A DNA stretch of 16,099 nucleotides. It comes from an uncultured Verrucomicrobia subdivision 3 bacterium. GTDB lineage: Bacteria; Verrucomicrobiota; Verrucomicrobiia; Limisphaerales; UBA11358. Location of the stretch: the NCBI GenBank assembly GCA_903861445.1, contig CAIOUK010000264.1, positions 1-16,099 of the forward strand. The letters run 5' to 3'. Of the stretch, positions 1 to 7,180 are shown in pieces (within the stretch, counting starts at the first letter, position 1; every line of letters begins with the position of its first letter). Made by a program: the position numbers and the translations under genes. The notes under the pieces are model-generated. The model made no database searches. It saw only the letters and a program-made list of their open reading frames with translations, and was not told the DNA's origin.

Positions 1-608
1 AGCCACGTCAAAAAAATAGTTTCCGGCCCGCCGGCGAGCATTTGCATCGCCCCGGCAAAGGCGGCGAGAATGATTTTTTCCATGCCCACGCGCCACGCCA
101 GTTCCATCGCCAGCACCACCCACGGCAGCCAGGAAAAAGTCGCGATGTGGCTGGGCCACATCAGCAGGTTCAGTGTGAAGCCGTTAAAAGCGAACGCCAG
201 CCCGGCAAACGCGGCGGCGAAGTCACTGCCCGTCCAGCGGCGCGCGAGAAAAAACATGCCGAAGCCGGCCCACCACAAATGCGCGAGACAGAAAAAGCTC
301 AACGACCAACCCAACGGCAGCGCGAGCGCGGCGAGCGCCGGCGGGTAGAGCGGCATCGTGTTCCACTGCGCCAGAAATGGCACGCCGCAATTGTTGTAGG
401 GATTCCAGAGCGGAAATTCGCCGTGCCGCAAACAGTCCTGTTGGAAATGCGCCAGCGGGTAGGCGAAGAAACCATAGTCGCGCGCCACAAACGTTTCTAC
501 ACCCGCCAGCACTTGCGGAAATGTGGCGGCAATCAGCAGCGCCAGCAGCAATCCGAAGCGCAGCGGGGTGAATCCGTAGTGGGTGCGGTTGGCGGTGGCA
601 GCGGTCAT
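1..608 (-). CDS. YfhO/GT-C-like multispanning membrane protein (C-terminus cut by window edge)
   Basis: An open frame runs on the minus strand from an ATG at 606-608 to the left edge without a stop, giving 202 codons of an incomplete protein. The protein starts MTAATANRTHYG, then has a hydrophobic segment (LLLALLIAATFPQVLAG). The soluble stretch that follows contains RDYGFFAYPLAHF and LWNPYNNCGVPFLAQ, and then come further hydrophobic helices rich in Trp, Phe and Leu. The early Asp after the first helix and the LWNP...G.P motif are typical of YfhO-like and related GT-C glycosyltransferase-type membrane proteins. Those proteins use lipid-linked sugars for surface glycans or protein glycosylation. 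The gene is divergent from kduI, with 115 bp between the starts, and I see no convincing promoter there. Substrate and exact family cannot be settled from this N-terminal third. Confidence 0.75.
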   Translation of the reverse strand, partial: MTAATANRTHYGFTPLRFGLLLALLIAATFPQVLAGVETFVARDYGFFAYPLAHFQQDCLRHGEFPLWNPYNNCGVPFLAQWNTMPLYPPALAALALPLGWSLSFFCLAHLWWAGFGMFFLARRWTGSDFAAAFAGLAFAFNGFTLNLLMWPSHIATFSWLPWVVLAMELAWRVGMEKIILAAFAGAMQMLAGGPETIFLTW

Positions 609-723
609 TGATGCCGTCAGCTTATGCGCGAAGTCCGCCGCGCGGCAAGACGGATAAAGGCTGGCGAATTATTTGGTTTCCGGTTGGCTTGTCGTCGGAT
701 TCTGCATCTGGCAGACTTGGTTC

Positions 724-1560
724 ATGTTTGAAGCTTCCATCCGGCGCACGCCGCGTCCGCAGGATATAGTTGGTATGTCCACGCAAACCTTGCGCGACAC
801 ATTTCAGATTACCCAGATCTTTGTGCCGGGCGAAATCACCGGCCACTTTACCGACCTCGACCGGCTCGTGGTCGGCGGCGCGATGCCGACGAACAAACCG
901 ATTGAACTGCCGAATCACAAGGAAACTGGTCGCGCCTTTTTCCTCGAACGCCGTGAACTCGGCGCGATCAATGTCGGCGGGGCAGGCAGGGTCCTTGCGG
1001 ACGGCCACCTTTTCGCCCTCGATAAATTGGATTGCGCCTATCTGCCGATGAGAACCAAGTCCGTTTCCTTCACCAGCGACGACGCGAAGAATCCCGCGAA
1101 GTTTTATTTTCTTTCCTGTCCCGCGCACGCCGCGCATCCGGCGCGCATGATGAAAGCCGCCGAAGCGACACCGGTGAAACTCGGTGCCGTTGAAACGGCC
1201 AACCAGCGGACGATTTATAAATTCATCCATCAGGGCGGCATCCAGAGTTGCCAGCTCGTGATGGGACTGACCGCGCTGGAGCCGGGCAGTGTGTGGAATT
1301 CCTTTCCGCCGCACACGCATTGCCGGCGCACGGAGATTTATTTTTACTTCGACCTCGGCGATAAGGTGCTGGCACACTTCTTCGGCGAACCGGCGGAGAC
1401 GCGGCATCTGTTTCTGCACAATGACGAAGTGGCCTTGTCGCCGAACTGGTCCATGCACTTCGGCTGTGGCACCGGCAATTACAAATTCATCTGGGGCATG
1501 GCCGGCGAAAACCAGGTGTTCGACGACATGGACGCGGTGAAGCCGACGGACTTGCGATAA
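724..1560 (+). CDS. kduI: 5-dehydro-4-deoxy-D-glucuronate isomerase (KduI)
   Basis: KduI interconverts 5-keto-4-deoxyuronate (released from unsaturated pectin or glycosaminoglycan uronates) and 3-deoxy-D-glycero-2,5-hexodiulosonate in the cytoplasm. The frame is open from 673, but the ATG at 724 gives 278 residues, the same length as the E. coli enzyme, so I chose it. No clear Shine-Dalgarno site precedes it. Family signatures run the full length: FLERRELGAINVGGAG (about residues 73-88), PAKFYF, the cupin metal motif HTHCRRTE (H197, H199, E204), a further ligand H245 in WSMHFG, and the C-terminal GENQVFDDMD. All four metal ligands are present at the expected spacing. It is the first gene of a tight operon with the small protein at 1568 and the GH105 hydrolase, which supplies its substrate. 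A 385-aa frame antisense to it is a shadow. Confidence 0.97.
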   Translation: MFEASIRRTPRPQDIVGMSTQTLRDTFQITQIFVPGEITGHFTDLDRLVVGGAMPTNKPIELPNHKETGRAFFLERRELGAINVGGAGRVLADGHLFALDKLDCAYLPMRTKSVSFTSDDAKNPAKFYFLSCPAHAAHPARMMKAAEATPVKLGAVETANQRTIYKFIHQGGIQSCQLVMGLTALEPGSVWNSFPPHTHCRRTEIYFYFDLGDKVLAHFFGEPAETRHLFLHNDEVALSPNWSMHFGCGTGNYKFIWGMAGENQVFDDMDAVKPTDLR

Positions 1561-1567
1561 GTTTGCC

Positions 1568-1825
1568 ATGAAAGTATGCAAACATCTTTTGCGCGAATAT
1601 GATAATGCTGGCGCGACAGGATTTTTTTTGTGTGTCCATTGTGGTGAAAAATTTATGGGTGGAATGGAGATGTATGACAAGTATCGGATTATAAAACCAC
1701 CGCGTCCAAGAGTCCCCGCTGACAAACTTACTGTTATTTTTGCGTTTGTGACAGGTGGCATTTTGGTGTTGGCCAGCATCGCCGCAACGATTGGAGTAAT
1801 TTGGGAGAAATATTTTAACCGTTAG
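1568..1825 (+). CDS. small Cys-rich protein with one transmembrane helix, unknown function
   Basis: This gene encodes 85 residues and starts 7 nt after kduI. Its stop is 7 nt before the GH105 start, so it is very probably cotranscribed with both. The N-terminal part has C4 and H6, then CVHCG (C22, C25), a C-x-H...C-x-x-C pattern that could hold one zinc ion. Residues 41-52 are basic and Pro-rich (KPPRPRVPADK). Residues 53-79 form one strong hydrophobic helix (LTVIFAFVTGGILVLASIAATIGVIW), followed by a short charged tail. The likely topology is a small zinc-ribbon head anchored in the inner membrane. Base composition is visibly more AT-rich than kduI or eda. I do not recognise the family. It is supported by its position, its clean helix and the Cys pattern, not by homology, and could still be a fortuitous frame. 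Confidence 0.6.
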   Translation: MKVCKHLLREYDNAGATGFFLCVHCGEKFMGGMEMYDKYRIIKPPRPRVPADKLTVIFAFVTGGILVLASIAATIGVIWEKYFNR

Positions 1826-1832
1826 TATTTTT

Positions 1833-4082
1833 ATGTCTTTCAAAAACAAAGCAGTGGTCATCGCCGGTCTTGTGGTGATGTTTTGGTCTCTGGATTTTTC
1901 ACTCCACGCCGAAGTGGCTGCGAATCTTTCACCCAAGCCCGTTTTGGAAATCATGCAGCGCGTGGCGGACTGGCAGCTCGCTCATCCTTCCAAGCACAAG
2001 CCGACCGACTGGACGCAGGGCGCGGGCGACGCCGGCATGATGGCGTTGGCGGGCATTTCCGGCGACGTTAAATATCGCAACGCCATGCTCGCGATGGCAG
2101 AGAATAATCATTGGCAGCTTGGCCCGAAAAAGTTTCATGCCGATGACCACGCGGTCGGCCAGACCTATGCCGAGCTTTATTTTCTATATCGCGACCCGAA
2201 GATGATTGCGCCACTACGGGCGCGGTTTGATTCCATTCTCACCGAACCATCGAAAGTCGAGAGTCTCGCCTTCAACCAGCCCAAAGGCATCGCCGGCGAA
2301 AACTGGTCTTGGTGTGATTCGTTGTTCATGGCACCGCCGGCGTGGGCGCGGCTTTACTACGCCACCGGCGACGAAAAATATCTCAACTTCATGTTGAAAG
2401 AATGGTGGCGCACGACGGACTATCTTTACGACAAGGATGAACATCTATTTTTCCGCGACAGCACTTACTTCAAGAAGACCGAAGCGAACGGCAAAAAGGT
2501 TTTCTGGGGGCGCGGCAATGGCTGGGTGATGGGCGGCCTCGTCCGCCTGCTGCAATATCTGCCGACGAATCATCCCGACCGTCCGCGCTTCGAGCAATTG
2601 TTCAAGGACATGGCGGCGAAAATTTTGACGTGCCAGCAGCCGGACGGACTCTGGCGCGCGAGCCTGCTCGACCCGGCCAGTTATCCGCTCAAAGAAACCA
2701 GTAGCTCCGGCTTTTACACCTACGCGCTGGCGTGGGGCGTGAATCAAGGCTTGCTCGACCGCAAGCAGTTTGAACCCGCCGTGCACAAAGCGTGGGCGGC
2801 GCTGGTGGGTTGCGTGGATGCCGACGGCAAGCTGACGCATGTTCAGCCGATTGGCGCGGACCCGAAACATTTCGATGAGAATGGCACCGAAGTCTACGGC
2901 GTCGGCGCATTCCTGCTGGCGGGGAGTGAGGTTTATCGGATGGGGGTGTTGGGAAAAGCAAAACCAAGAAAGATTAGTGTTTTCAACCCTTCAAGCTGTT
3001 GGCGCGAAAGTGAGACGGTTGAATTGAATTTTTTATATGTGATTGCTGGAACCGGATTTTCTACAAACAACTCATGGAAAATCATGGATGGAATTTCAGC
3101 GTGGATTTTGGATTCGCAGGATTATGCTTTCGAGCCAGCACAAGCTAAGGAAAAATTACTTTTCCAAGTTGACCTTGCGCCGGGCGAAACTCGGACGTTT
3201 TACATTTTTGAACCAAGCGCATTGCCCGCCGTGCCGCCGCCAGCGTTGACGACCTTTGCCCGGTTTGTGCCGGAGCGGTTGGATGATTTTGCCTGGGAGA
3301 ACGATCGGATTGCGTTTCGCATGTATGGCCCGGCCTTGCAGAAACAGGACGGCGACAAGACCGGCAGCGGCGTGGATGTCTGGTGCAAGCACGTGCGCCA
3401 GCCGGTCATCAACTCCATGTATGCCCGGCAAACGACTTACCCCAAAAGCGACCGGCGTAGCAACTACCACAACGATGATGGCAATGCGGCGGATAATTAT
3501 CGTGCCGGCCCCAACCGGGGTTGTGGTGGCGCCGCCATCTGGGCGGACGGCAAACTTCGGCCTTCGCGTTGCTATCAGTCGTGGAAGCTGATCACCTCCG
3601 GCCCGATCCGTTCGGAGTTTGAGTTGACCTATGCCGCGTGGGATGTCAACGGCCAACCGGTTTCCGAAGTGAAACGCGTGTCGCTGGATCGCGGCTCGAA
3701 CCTCAACCGTTTTGAATGTCGCTATGACACCGGCAATCAGCCGGTCACGGCCGCCGCCGGCTTGGTGATTCACTCGGCGGAAAGTATGCTGGCGCATCAG
3801 GACCGTTGGTTCAGCCTTTGGGAAAAATTCACCGAGGGCGACGGCCCCGGTCATATTCCCGTCGGACTGGTCTGGCCGGCGGCGACGCGCGGCCAATTCA
3901 AGGAAGCCGAAGGCCACGCGCTGGTGCTGGCGGAACTGAAAGCCAGCGAGCCGTTCGTCTATTACGCCGGAGCGGGCTGGGATCGCAACGGTGATTTCAC
4001 GAACCAGATCCAATGGAATAACTACCTGAAGCGCTTCGCCGAACGCCTAGACCAGCCGCTGAAGGTGACGGTCGGGAATTAA
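1833..4082 (+). CDS. secreted GH105 unsaturated glycuronyl hydrolase fused to DUF4861
   Basis: This 749-aa two-domain protein has a signal peptide at residues 1-26 (cleavage likely after LHA, before EVAAN). Residues 32-372 form the GH105 (YteR/YesR-type) alpha6/alpha6 barrel, which hydrates and cleaves the terminal unsaturated glucuronyl or galacturonyl residue left by polysaccharide lyases. Visible GH105 marks are FHADDHAVGQTYAELY (102-117), WSWCDSLFMAPP (158-169, with D162 the likely general acid/base) and the RGNGWV loop (227-232). Residues about 375-749 match DUF4861, recognised by its end: YYAGAGWDRNGDF...W..YLKRFAERLDQPL. DUF4861 is often found with glycan-degrading enzymes, and its role is unknown. 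Substrate is probably rhamnogalacturonan or pectin fragments, given kduI upstream. A stretch at about 2950-3190, at the domain junction, is markedly AT-rich compared with the rest of the gene. Confidence 0.93.
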   Translation: MSFKNKAVVIAGLVVMFWSLDFSLHAEVAANLSPKPVLEIMQRVADWQLAHPSKHKPTDWTQGAGDAGMMALAGISGDVKYRNAMLAMAENNHWQLGPKKFHADDHAVGQTYAELYFLYRDPKMIAPLRARFDSILTEPSKVESLAFNQPKGIAGENWSWCDSLFMAPPAWARLYYATGDEKYLNFMLKEWWRTTDYLYDKDEHLFFRDSTYFKKTEANGKKVFWGRGNGWVMGGLVRLLQYLPTNHPDRPRFEQLFKDMAAKILTCQQPDGLWRASLLDPASYPLKETSSSGFYTYALAWGVNQGLLDRKQFEPAVHKAWAALVGCVDADGKLTHVQPIGADPKHFDENGTEVYGVGAFLLAGSEVYRMGVLGKAKPRKISVFNPSSCWRESETVELNFLYVIAGTGFSTNNSWKIMDGISAWILDSQDYAFEPAQAKEKLLFQVDLAPGETRTFYIFEPSALPAVPPPALTTFARFVPERLDDFAWENDRIAFRMYGPALQKQDGDKTGSGVDVWCKHVRQPVINSMYARQTTYPKSDRRSNYHNDDGNAADNYRAGPNRGCGGAAIWADGKLRPSRCYQSWKLITSGPIRSEFELTYAAWDVNGQPVSEVKRVSLDRGSNLNRFECRYDTGNQPVTAAAGLVIHSAESMLAHQDRWFSLWEKFTEGDGPGHIPVGLVWPAATRGQFKEAEGHALVLAELKASEPFVYYAGAGWDRNGDFTNQIQWNNYLKRFAERLDQPLKVTVGN

Positions 4083-4092
4083 GAAAAATAAA

Positions 4093-4163
4093 TGTCGCGC
4101 GAAGATCGCGAAGTTGGCGAAGGTAATTTCTTTCTTCGCCTTCTTCGCAACCTTCGCGCGACA
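4093..4163. terminator. long imperfect hairpin between convergent genes, probable bidirectional terminator
   Basis: The left arm begins TGTCGCGCGAAG (4093-4104) and the right arm ends with its exact complement CTTCGCGCGACA (4152-4163). The pairing continues inward with few mismatches for about 31 bp, leaving a loop of about 9 nt. The arms contain iterated GCGAAG units. Outside it, the plus-strand side has GTTTT (4165-4169), and the minus-strand side reads into ATTTATTTTTCTT (complement of 4081-4092). T-tracts therefore follow the stem in both directions, as expected between the GH105 stop (4082) and the eda stop (4168). The arms are unusually long for a simple terminator, so it could also be a dispersed REP-like palindrome used as one. 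Confidence 0.7.
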
Positions 4164-4167
4164 GGTT

Positions 4168-4806
4168 TTAAGCTTTTGCCGTTGCGATAATTTTCATCGC
4201 CTCCGCCGTGAGTGCGGTGATTTGTTTCCAGTTTTTCTCGGCAATCAGTTTTTTCTCCGCCATCCACGAACCGCCGACGGCGGCGACCTGCGGCACGGCC
4301 AGATAGTTCGGCAGCGTCGCGGCGGTGATGCCGCCGGTAGGAATAAATTTCACGCCGGTATGACCGAACGGACCGGCGAGTGCTTTAAGCGCGTTCACGC
4401 CGCCAAAAGTTTCCGCCGGGAAAAATTTCAGGTGCCGCCAGCCGAGTTCGAGTGCGCGCATGACTTCGGTGGGCGTAATGACGCCGGGGAACAGTGGAAA
4501 TTTATTTTCGTGCGCGGCCTTGGAAACGGCCTCGCTCAAGCCGGGCGAGACACCGAATTGCGCGCCGGCGTCCACGGCTTGCTTCACCTGATCGGCGGTC
4601 AGCAAGGTGCCCGCGCCCACGACGGCATTAGGTAGTGTCTTGCGGATGCGGGCGATGGCTTCCGCCGCGCCGGCGGTGCGGAAGGTGACTTCGATGCAGT
4701 TCAGGCCGCCGGCCAGCAGGGCTTCCGTGAGCGGCACGGCGTCGTCCACTTTGTCAATGACGGCGACACAAATGAGGCGCTGTTGGAGAAAAGTTTCGGC
4801 GTTCAT
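4168..4806 (-). CDS. eda: 2-keto-3-deoxy-6-phosphogluconate (KDPG) aldolase
   Basis: Eda is a class I aldolase that splits KDPG into pyruvate and glyceraldehyde-3-phosphate in the cytoplasm, the last step of the Entner-Doudoroff and uronate pathways. Many members also act on 4-hydroxy-2-oxoglutarate. At 212 aa it is full length. Signatures are IEVTFRT (E39 general base, R43 phosphate or carboxylate binding), VGAGTLL, GAQFGVSPGL, KFFPAE (K127 Schiff-base lysine), PTGGI and VGGSWM. The ATG at 4806 is the natural start; I see no Shine-Dalgarno site upstream. It is convergent with the kduI-GH105 operon across the long hairpin and divergent from the VOC gene. It is separate from the kduI transcript but completes the same pathway. 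KdgK and KduD, needed in between, must lie elsewhere. Confidence 0.96.
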   Translation of the reverse strand: MNAETFLQQRLICVAVIDKVDDAVPLTEALLAGGLNCIEVTFRTAGAAEAIARIRKTLPNAVVGAGTLLTADQVKQAVDAGAQFGVSPGLSEAVSKAAHENKFPLFPGVITPTEVMRALELGWRHLKFFPAETFGGVNALKALAGPFGHTGVKFIPTGGITAATLPNYLAVPQVAAVGGSWMAEKKLIAEKNWKQITALTAEAMKIIATAKA

Positions 4807-4895
4807 AGTTTGTCAGGAGATGATGCAAAAATTAGTTCCCGAGTGCGAACACGATTTTGTTTTCACAGTTCACCATTTTGATTTTTAATTGAGCC

Positions 4896-5291
4896 ATGAT
4901 TTTTAATCTCGAACACATCGGCATTCCGGCGAAAGACGCGGTGGCGTTGAAATCTTGGTATGAGCGGGTGCTCGGCGCGCGGCATCTGTGGGACAATGGC
5001 CAGAATCCGCCGACGTGCCTTATCGCGCTGGGCAACGTCTGGGTGGAGATTTATCCGGCAGACAAATCCGTGCCGCAGACGGCGGACAACAAGCTCGCGG
5101 GCTTCCGGCATCTCGCGTTGCGCGTGGATTCCATTGATACGGCGAAGGCGGAATTGGAAAAGCGCGGCGTGAAGTTTTCTGAAGAAGTTCGCCCGGCGGC
5201 GGGTGGCGGGAAAGTTTTGTTCTTCGCGGACGGGGAGGGCAACCTGCTTCACTTGGTCGAGCGCGCAGCGGATTTTTCGCTGGGGAAGTAA
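4896..5291 (+). CDS. VOC-superfamily (glyoxalase/dioxygenase fold) protein
   Basis: A 131-aa protein with two beta-alpha-beta-beta-beta half modules: residues 1-55 (MIFNLEHIGIPAKD...VWVEIY) and about 68-125 (GFRHLALRVDSIDTAKAELEKRG...FADGEGNLLHLVER). The four usual metal positions of the fold are filled: H7, E51, H72 and E122. It is therefore probably a metal-dependent lyase, isomerase or dioxygenase of the glyoxalase I-like group. The substrate cannot be told from sequence. It is divergent from eda (89 bp between the starts), so the two may share a regulatory region. Its stop (5289-5291) abuts the uspA stop on the other strand with no gap. A link with sugar-acid breakdown (methylglyoxal or aldehyde clearance) is only a positional guess. 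Confidence 0.88.
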   Translation: MIFNLEHIGIPAKDAVALKSWYERVLGARHLWDNGQNPPTCLIALGNVWVEIYPADKSVPQTADNKLAGFRHLALRVDSIDTAKAELEKRGVKFSEEVRPAAGGGKVLFFADGEGNLLHLVERAADFSLGK

Positions 5292-5720
5292 TCAAACTTT
5301 CTTGGCGCGCAGGACGAGCAGGGGAATGGACGTGTCGTGCCGCACCTGCGTGATGGTGCTGCCGTGAAAGAGATCGCCAAAAAAACGGTGGCCATGTCCG
5401 GCCATCGCAATCAAATCGCAGTTTTCGGCTTTGGCCACCTTGATGATTTCCGCCGGTGGGTCACCGAGCGCCAGCAAGGTTTCCACGTCCAAGCCCTCGG
5501 CGCGAAGCTGCCCGGCGATTTCTTCAAGATACGCGCGGTCGGTTTTCATCTCCTCGGATTCGGCGAGCTTGAGCTGGTTGAAATTGCGCGCCACCCAGCC
5601 GTCGGCGACGTGCAGCAGCAGCAGTTTCGCGCCGGTCAGTTTCACCAGCGGTCGGACGTGGTCGAGAATGGCTTGATCCGTCGCGCTATTCTCCAGCGGG
5701 ATGAGAATGTGTTGATACAT
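5292..5720 (-). CDS. UspA-family universal stress protein
   Basis: A 142-aa single-domain Usp protein, soluble and probably dimeric. It starts MYQHILIPLENS, the beta1 strand and nucleotide loop, where the usual Asp is Glu10. It ends with the alpha4 region AMAGHGHRFFGDLFHGST and the dimer strand SIPLLVL. In the ATP-binding motif G-x2-G-x9-G-(S/T) the first Gly is Ala107, while G110 and G120-S121 are kept. Nucleotide binding is plausible but not assured. It follows mntH with a 5-nt gap on the same strand, so it is very likely the second gene of the mntH operon and responds to the same MntR signal. A role in manganese limitation or oxidative stress is inferred from that placement. Confidence 0.93.
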   Translation of the reverse strand: MYQHILIPLENSATDQAILDHVRPLVKLTGAKLLLLHVADGWVARNFNQLKLAESEEMKTDRAYLEEIAGQLRAEGLDVETLLALGDPPAEIIKVAKAENCDLIAMAGHGHRFFGDLFHGSTITQVRHDTSIPLLVLRAKKV

Positions 5721-5725
5721 GGCGG

Positions 5726-7132
5726 CTATTGGGTTGGCGCGGGCAATCCGAGATGCGTATAAAACGCCTTCAGCGCGGCGGCGGGCATGAAGGTGTCAAA
5801 CAGCAGCTTCACGTTCAGGATGATGATGACAGCGGTGGTCGTCCAGCCGAGAATTTTCAACCACGTCCGGTTGGCGAACACGCCCATCTTGGCTTTCTCA
5901 CCGGTGAAGCGCATTAATGGCCAGACGGCAAAGCCCAGTTGCATGGACAGCACGACCTGGCTGGCGACAAGCAACTGCGTGGTTTTGCTTTCGCCAAAAA
6001 AACCAATTACGCCGACGGCGGGAACAATCGCTATCAGCCGCGTGAGTAAGCGGCGTAGCCACGGGCGCAAGCGGAGATTAACAAATCCTTCCATCACGAC
6101 CTGCCCGGCAAGTGTGCCGGTGAGCGTGGAATTTTGCCCCGATGCCAGCAGCGCCACCGCGAACAAAATACTCGCCACGCCGACGCCGAGCAGTGGACTC
6201 AACAATTTGTAAGCGTCCTGAATTTGCGCCACGTCCTGATGCCCCGACCAATGAAAGGCCGTCGCTGCGAGCGCCAGAATCGCGCCGTTGACGAGCAGCG
6301 CGAACATGAGCGCCACTGTGGAGTCAATTGTCGCGAACTTGATAGCCTCGCGTTTGCCGGCCACGTTCTGCTCGAATTTCCGCGTCTGGACGATGGACGA
6401 GTGCAGATACAAATTGTGGGGCATGACCGTCGCGCCGATGATGCCGATGCTGATGTAGAGCATATCGGGATTGGTGAGCAGTTGCGGGCCGGGAACAAAA
6501 CCAGCCAACATTCCCAGATAACCGGGTTTCGACCAGAATAGTTCCGCTGCAAAACAGGCCGCAATGGTGGCGATGAGCGTGATGACCAGAGCCTCGATGT
6601 AACGGAATCCTTTGCTTTGCAAAAACAGCACCGCGACCACGTCCGCCGCCGTGATGACGCAGCCCCAGACGAGCGGAATGCCGAAGAGCAGTTGCAGCGC
6701 GATGGCGGAACCGACAACTTCGGCCAAGTCGCACGCGGCAATGGCGATTTCACAGCCAATCCAGAGAAACCAGACGGTCGGCGTGGAATAATGGTCGCGG
6801 CAGGCCTGCGCCAGATCGCGGCCGGTGGCGACACCGAGCTTGATGCTCAAATGCTGGAGCAGAATCGCCATGAGGTTTGAAATCATGACAACGGACAACA
6901 GCGTGTAGCCAAACTGCGCGCCGCCCTGCAAGTCCGTCGCCCAGTTGCCGGGATCCATGTAGCCCACGGCGATGAGAAAGCCGGGGCCGGAGAACGCGAA
7001 GAGCTTACGCCAGAATGAAGCCGTCACCGGCACGAGGATGCTGCGGTGAACCTCATTCAGCGACGCCTGTCCCGCCGGTTTGCGCCAGCCGGTTTCGCGG
7101 ACGGAGGCGGTGGATTGCGGTGGTTCGTCCAT
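5726..7132 (-). CDS. mntH: NRAMP-family Mn2+/Fe2+ importer (MntH)
   Basis: A proton-coupled divalent metal importer of the inner membrane, 468 aa, with about 11 transmembrane helices. The metal-site motif of TM1 is GYMDPGNWATD (D60, N63), and the TM6 motif is ATVMPHNLYLHSS (A234, M237, H239). These are the canonical NRAMP ligands, including the Met typical of transition-metal transporters. The frame is open to a TTG at 7135, but the ATG at 7132 is the better start. The N-terminal tail of about 40 residues is longer than in E. coli MntH. The gene is divergent from mntR and heads an operon with uspA (5-nt gap). Two palindromes in the upstream region, one only 3 bp from the start codon, indicate repression by MntR when Mn is sufficient. 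Confidence 0.96.
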   Translation of the reverse strand: MDEPPQSTASVRETGWRKPAGQASLNEVHRSILVPVTASFWRKLFAFSGPGFLIAVGYMDPGNWATDLQGGAQFGYTLLSVVMISNLMAILLQHLSIKLGVATGRDLAQACRDHYSTPTVWFLWIGCEIAIAACDLAEVVGSAIALQLLFGIPLVWGCVITAADVVAVLFLQSKGFRYIEALVITLIATIAACFAAELFWSKPGYLGMLAGFVPGPQLLTNPDMLYISIGIIGATVMPHNLYLHSSIVQTRKFEQNVAGKREAIKFATIDSTVALMFALLVNGAILALAATAFHWSGHQDVAQIQDAYKLLSPLLGVGVASILFAVALLASGQNSTLTGTLAGQVVMEGFVNLRLRPWLRRLLTRLIAIVPAVGVIGFFGESKTTQLLVASQVVLSMQLGFAVWPLMRFTGEKAKMGVFANRTWLKILGWTTTAVIIILNVKLLFDTFMPAAALKAFYTHLGLPAPTQ

Positions 7133-7135
7133 CAA

Positions 7136-7155
7136 GATGTAGCATTAGTTACATC
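7136..7155. promoter_or_regulatory. putative MntR operator 1 (mntH-proximal)
   Basis: An imperfect palindrome, GATGTAGCATTAGTTACATC, with 6-bp perfect outer arms (GATGTA/TACATC) lies 3 bp upstream of the mntH ATG. Its 16-bp core (7138-7153) has the form TGTAGC-N4-GTTACA and recurs at 7181-7196. It overlaps the likely -10 region of mntH, so binding there would block transcription directly. Assignment to MntR rests on the divergent mntR gene and the paired sites. The half-site resembles, but is not identical to, known MntR boxes. Confidence 0.72.
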
Positions 7156-7174
7156 CGGCACTCGGTGCTGTCAA
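7146..7174 (-). promoter_or_regulatory. candidate sigma70-type promoter of mntH
   Basis: Read on the minus strand there is a perfect -35 box TTGACA (complement of 7169-7174). After 17 bp comes TAACTA (complement of 7146-7151), a weak -10 inside operator 1. An alternative -10, ACTAAT, lies 2 nt downstream of that start with a longer spacer. The -35 lies between the two operators. Transcription would begin only a few nucleotides before the mntH ATG. The -35 is good; the -10 choice is uncertain. Confidence 0.45.
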
Positions 7175-7180
7175 CAAAAA

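Noticed and set aside
42..611. 189-codon frame on the plus strand
   Set aside because: It is antisense to the YfhO-like gene. Its product is Arg/Gln/His-rich, while the minus strand gives a clean membrane protein with motifs.
631..650. GC-rich palindrome (CCGCGCGG core) between the YfhO-like gene and kduI, considered as an operator or terminator
   Set aside because: The perfect part is only 10 bp, it has no second copy and no T-tract, and such strings are expected by chance in GC-rich DNA.
622..1779. 385-codon frame on the minus strand
   Set aside because: It lies antisense to kduI and the small gene. The plus strand has full-length KduI motifs, and the minus product has no recognisable domain and an Arg/His-rich shadow composition.
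3156..4013. 285-codon frame on the minus strand
   Set aside because: Antisense to the DUF4861 domain; no domain seen, and the plus-strand protein is well supported.
7133..7135. TTG start of mntH two codons... at 7135, one codon upstream of the ATG
   Set aside because: The ATG at 7132 is adjacent in frame and no ribosome-binding site favours the TTG. The same reasoning applies to the TTG at 7690 before the DUF971 gene and at 13866 before the giant gene.
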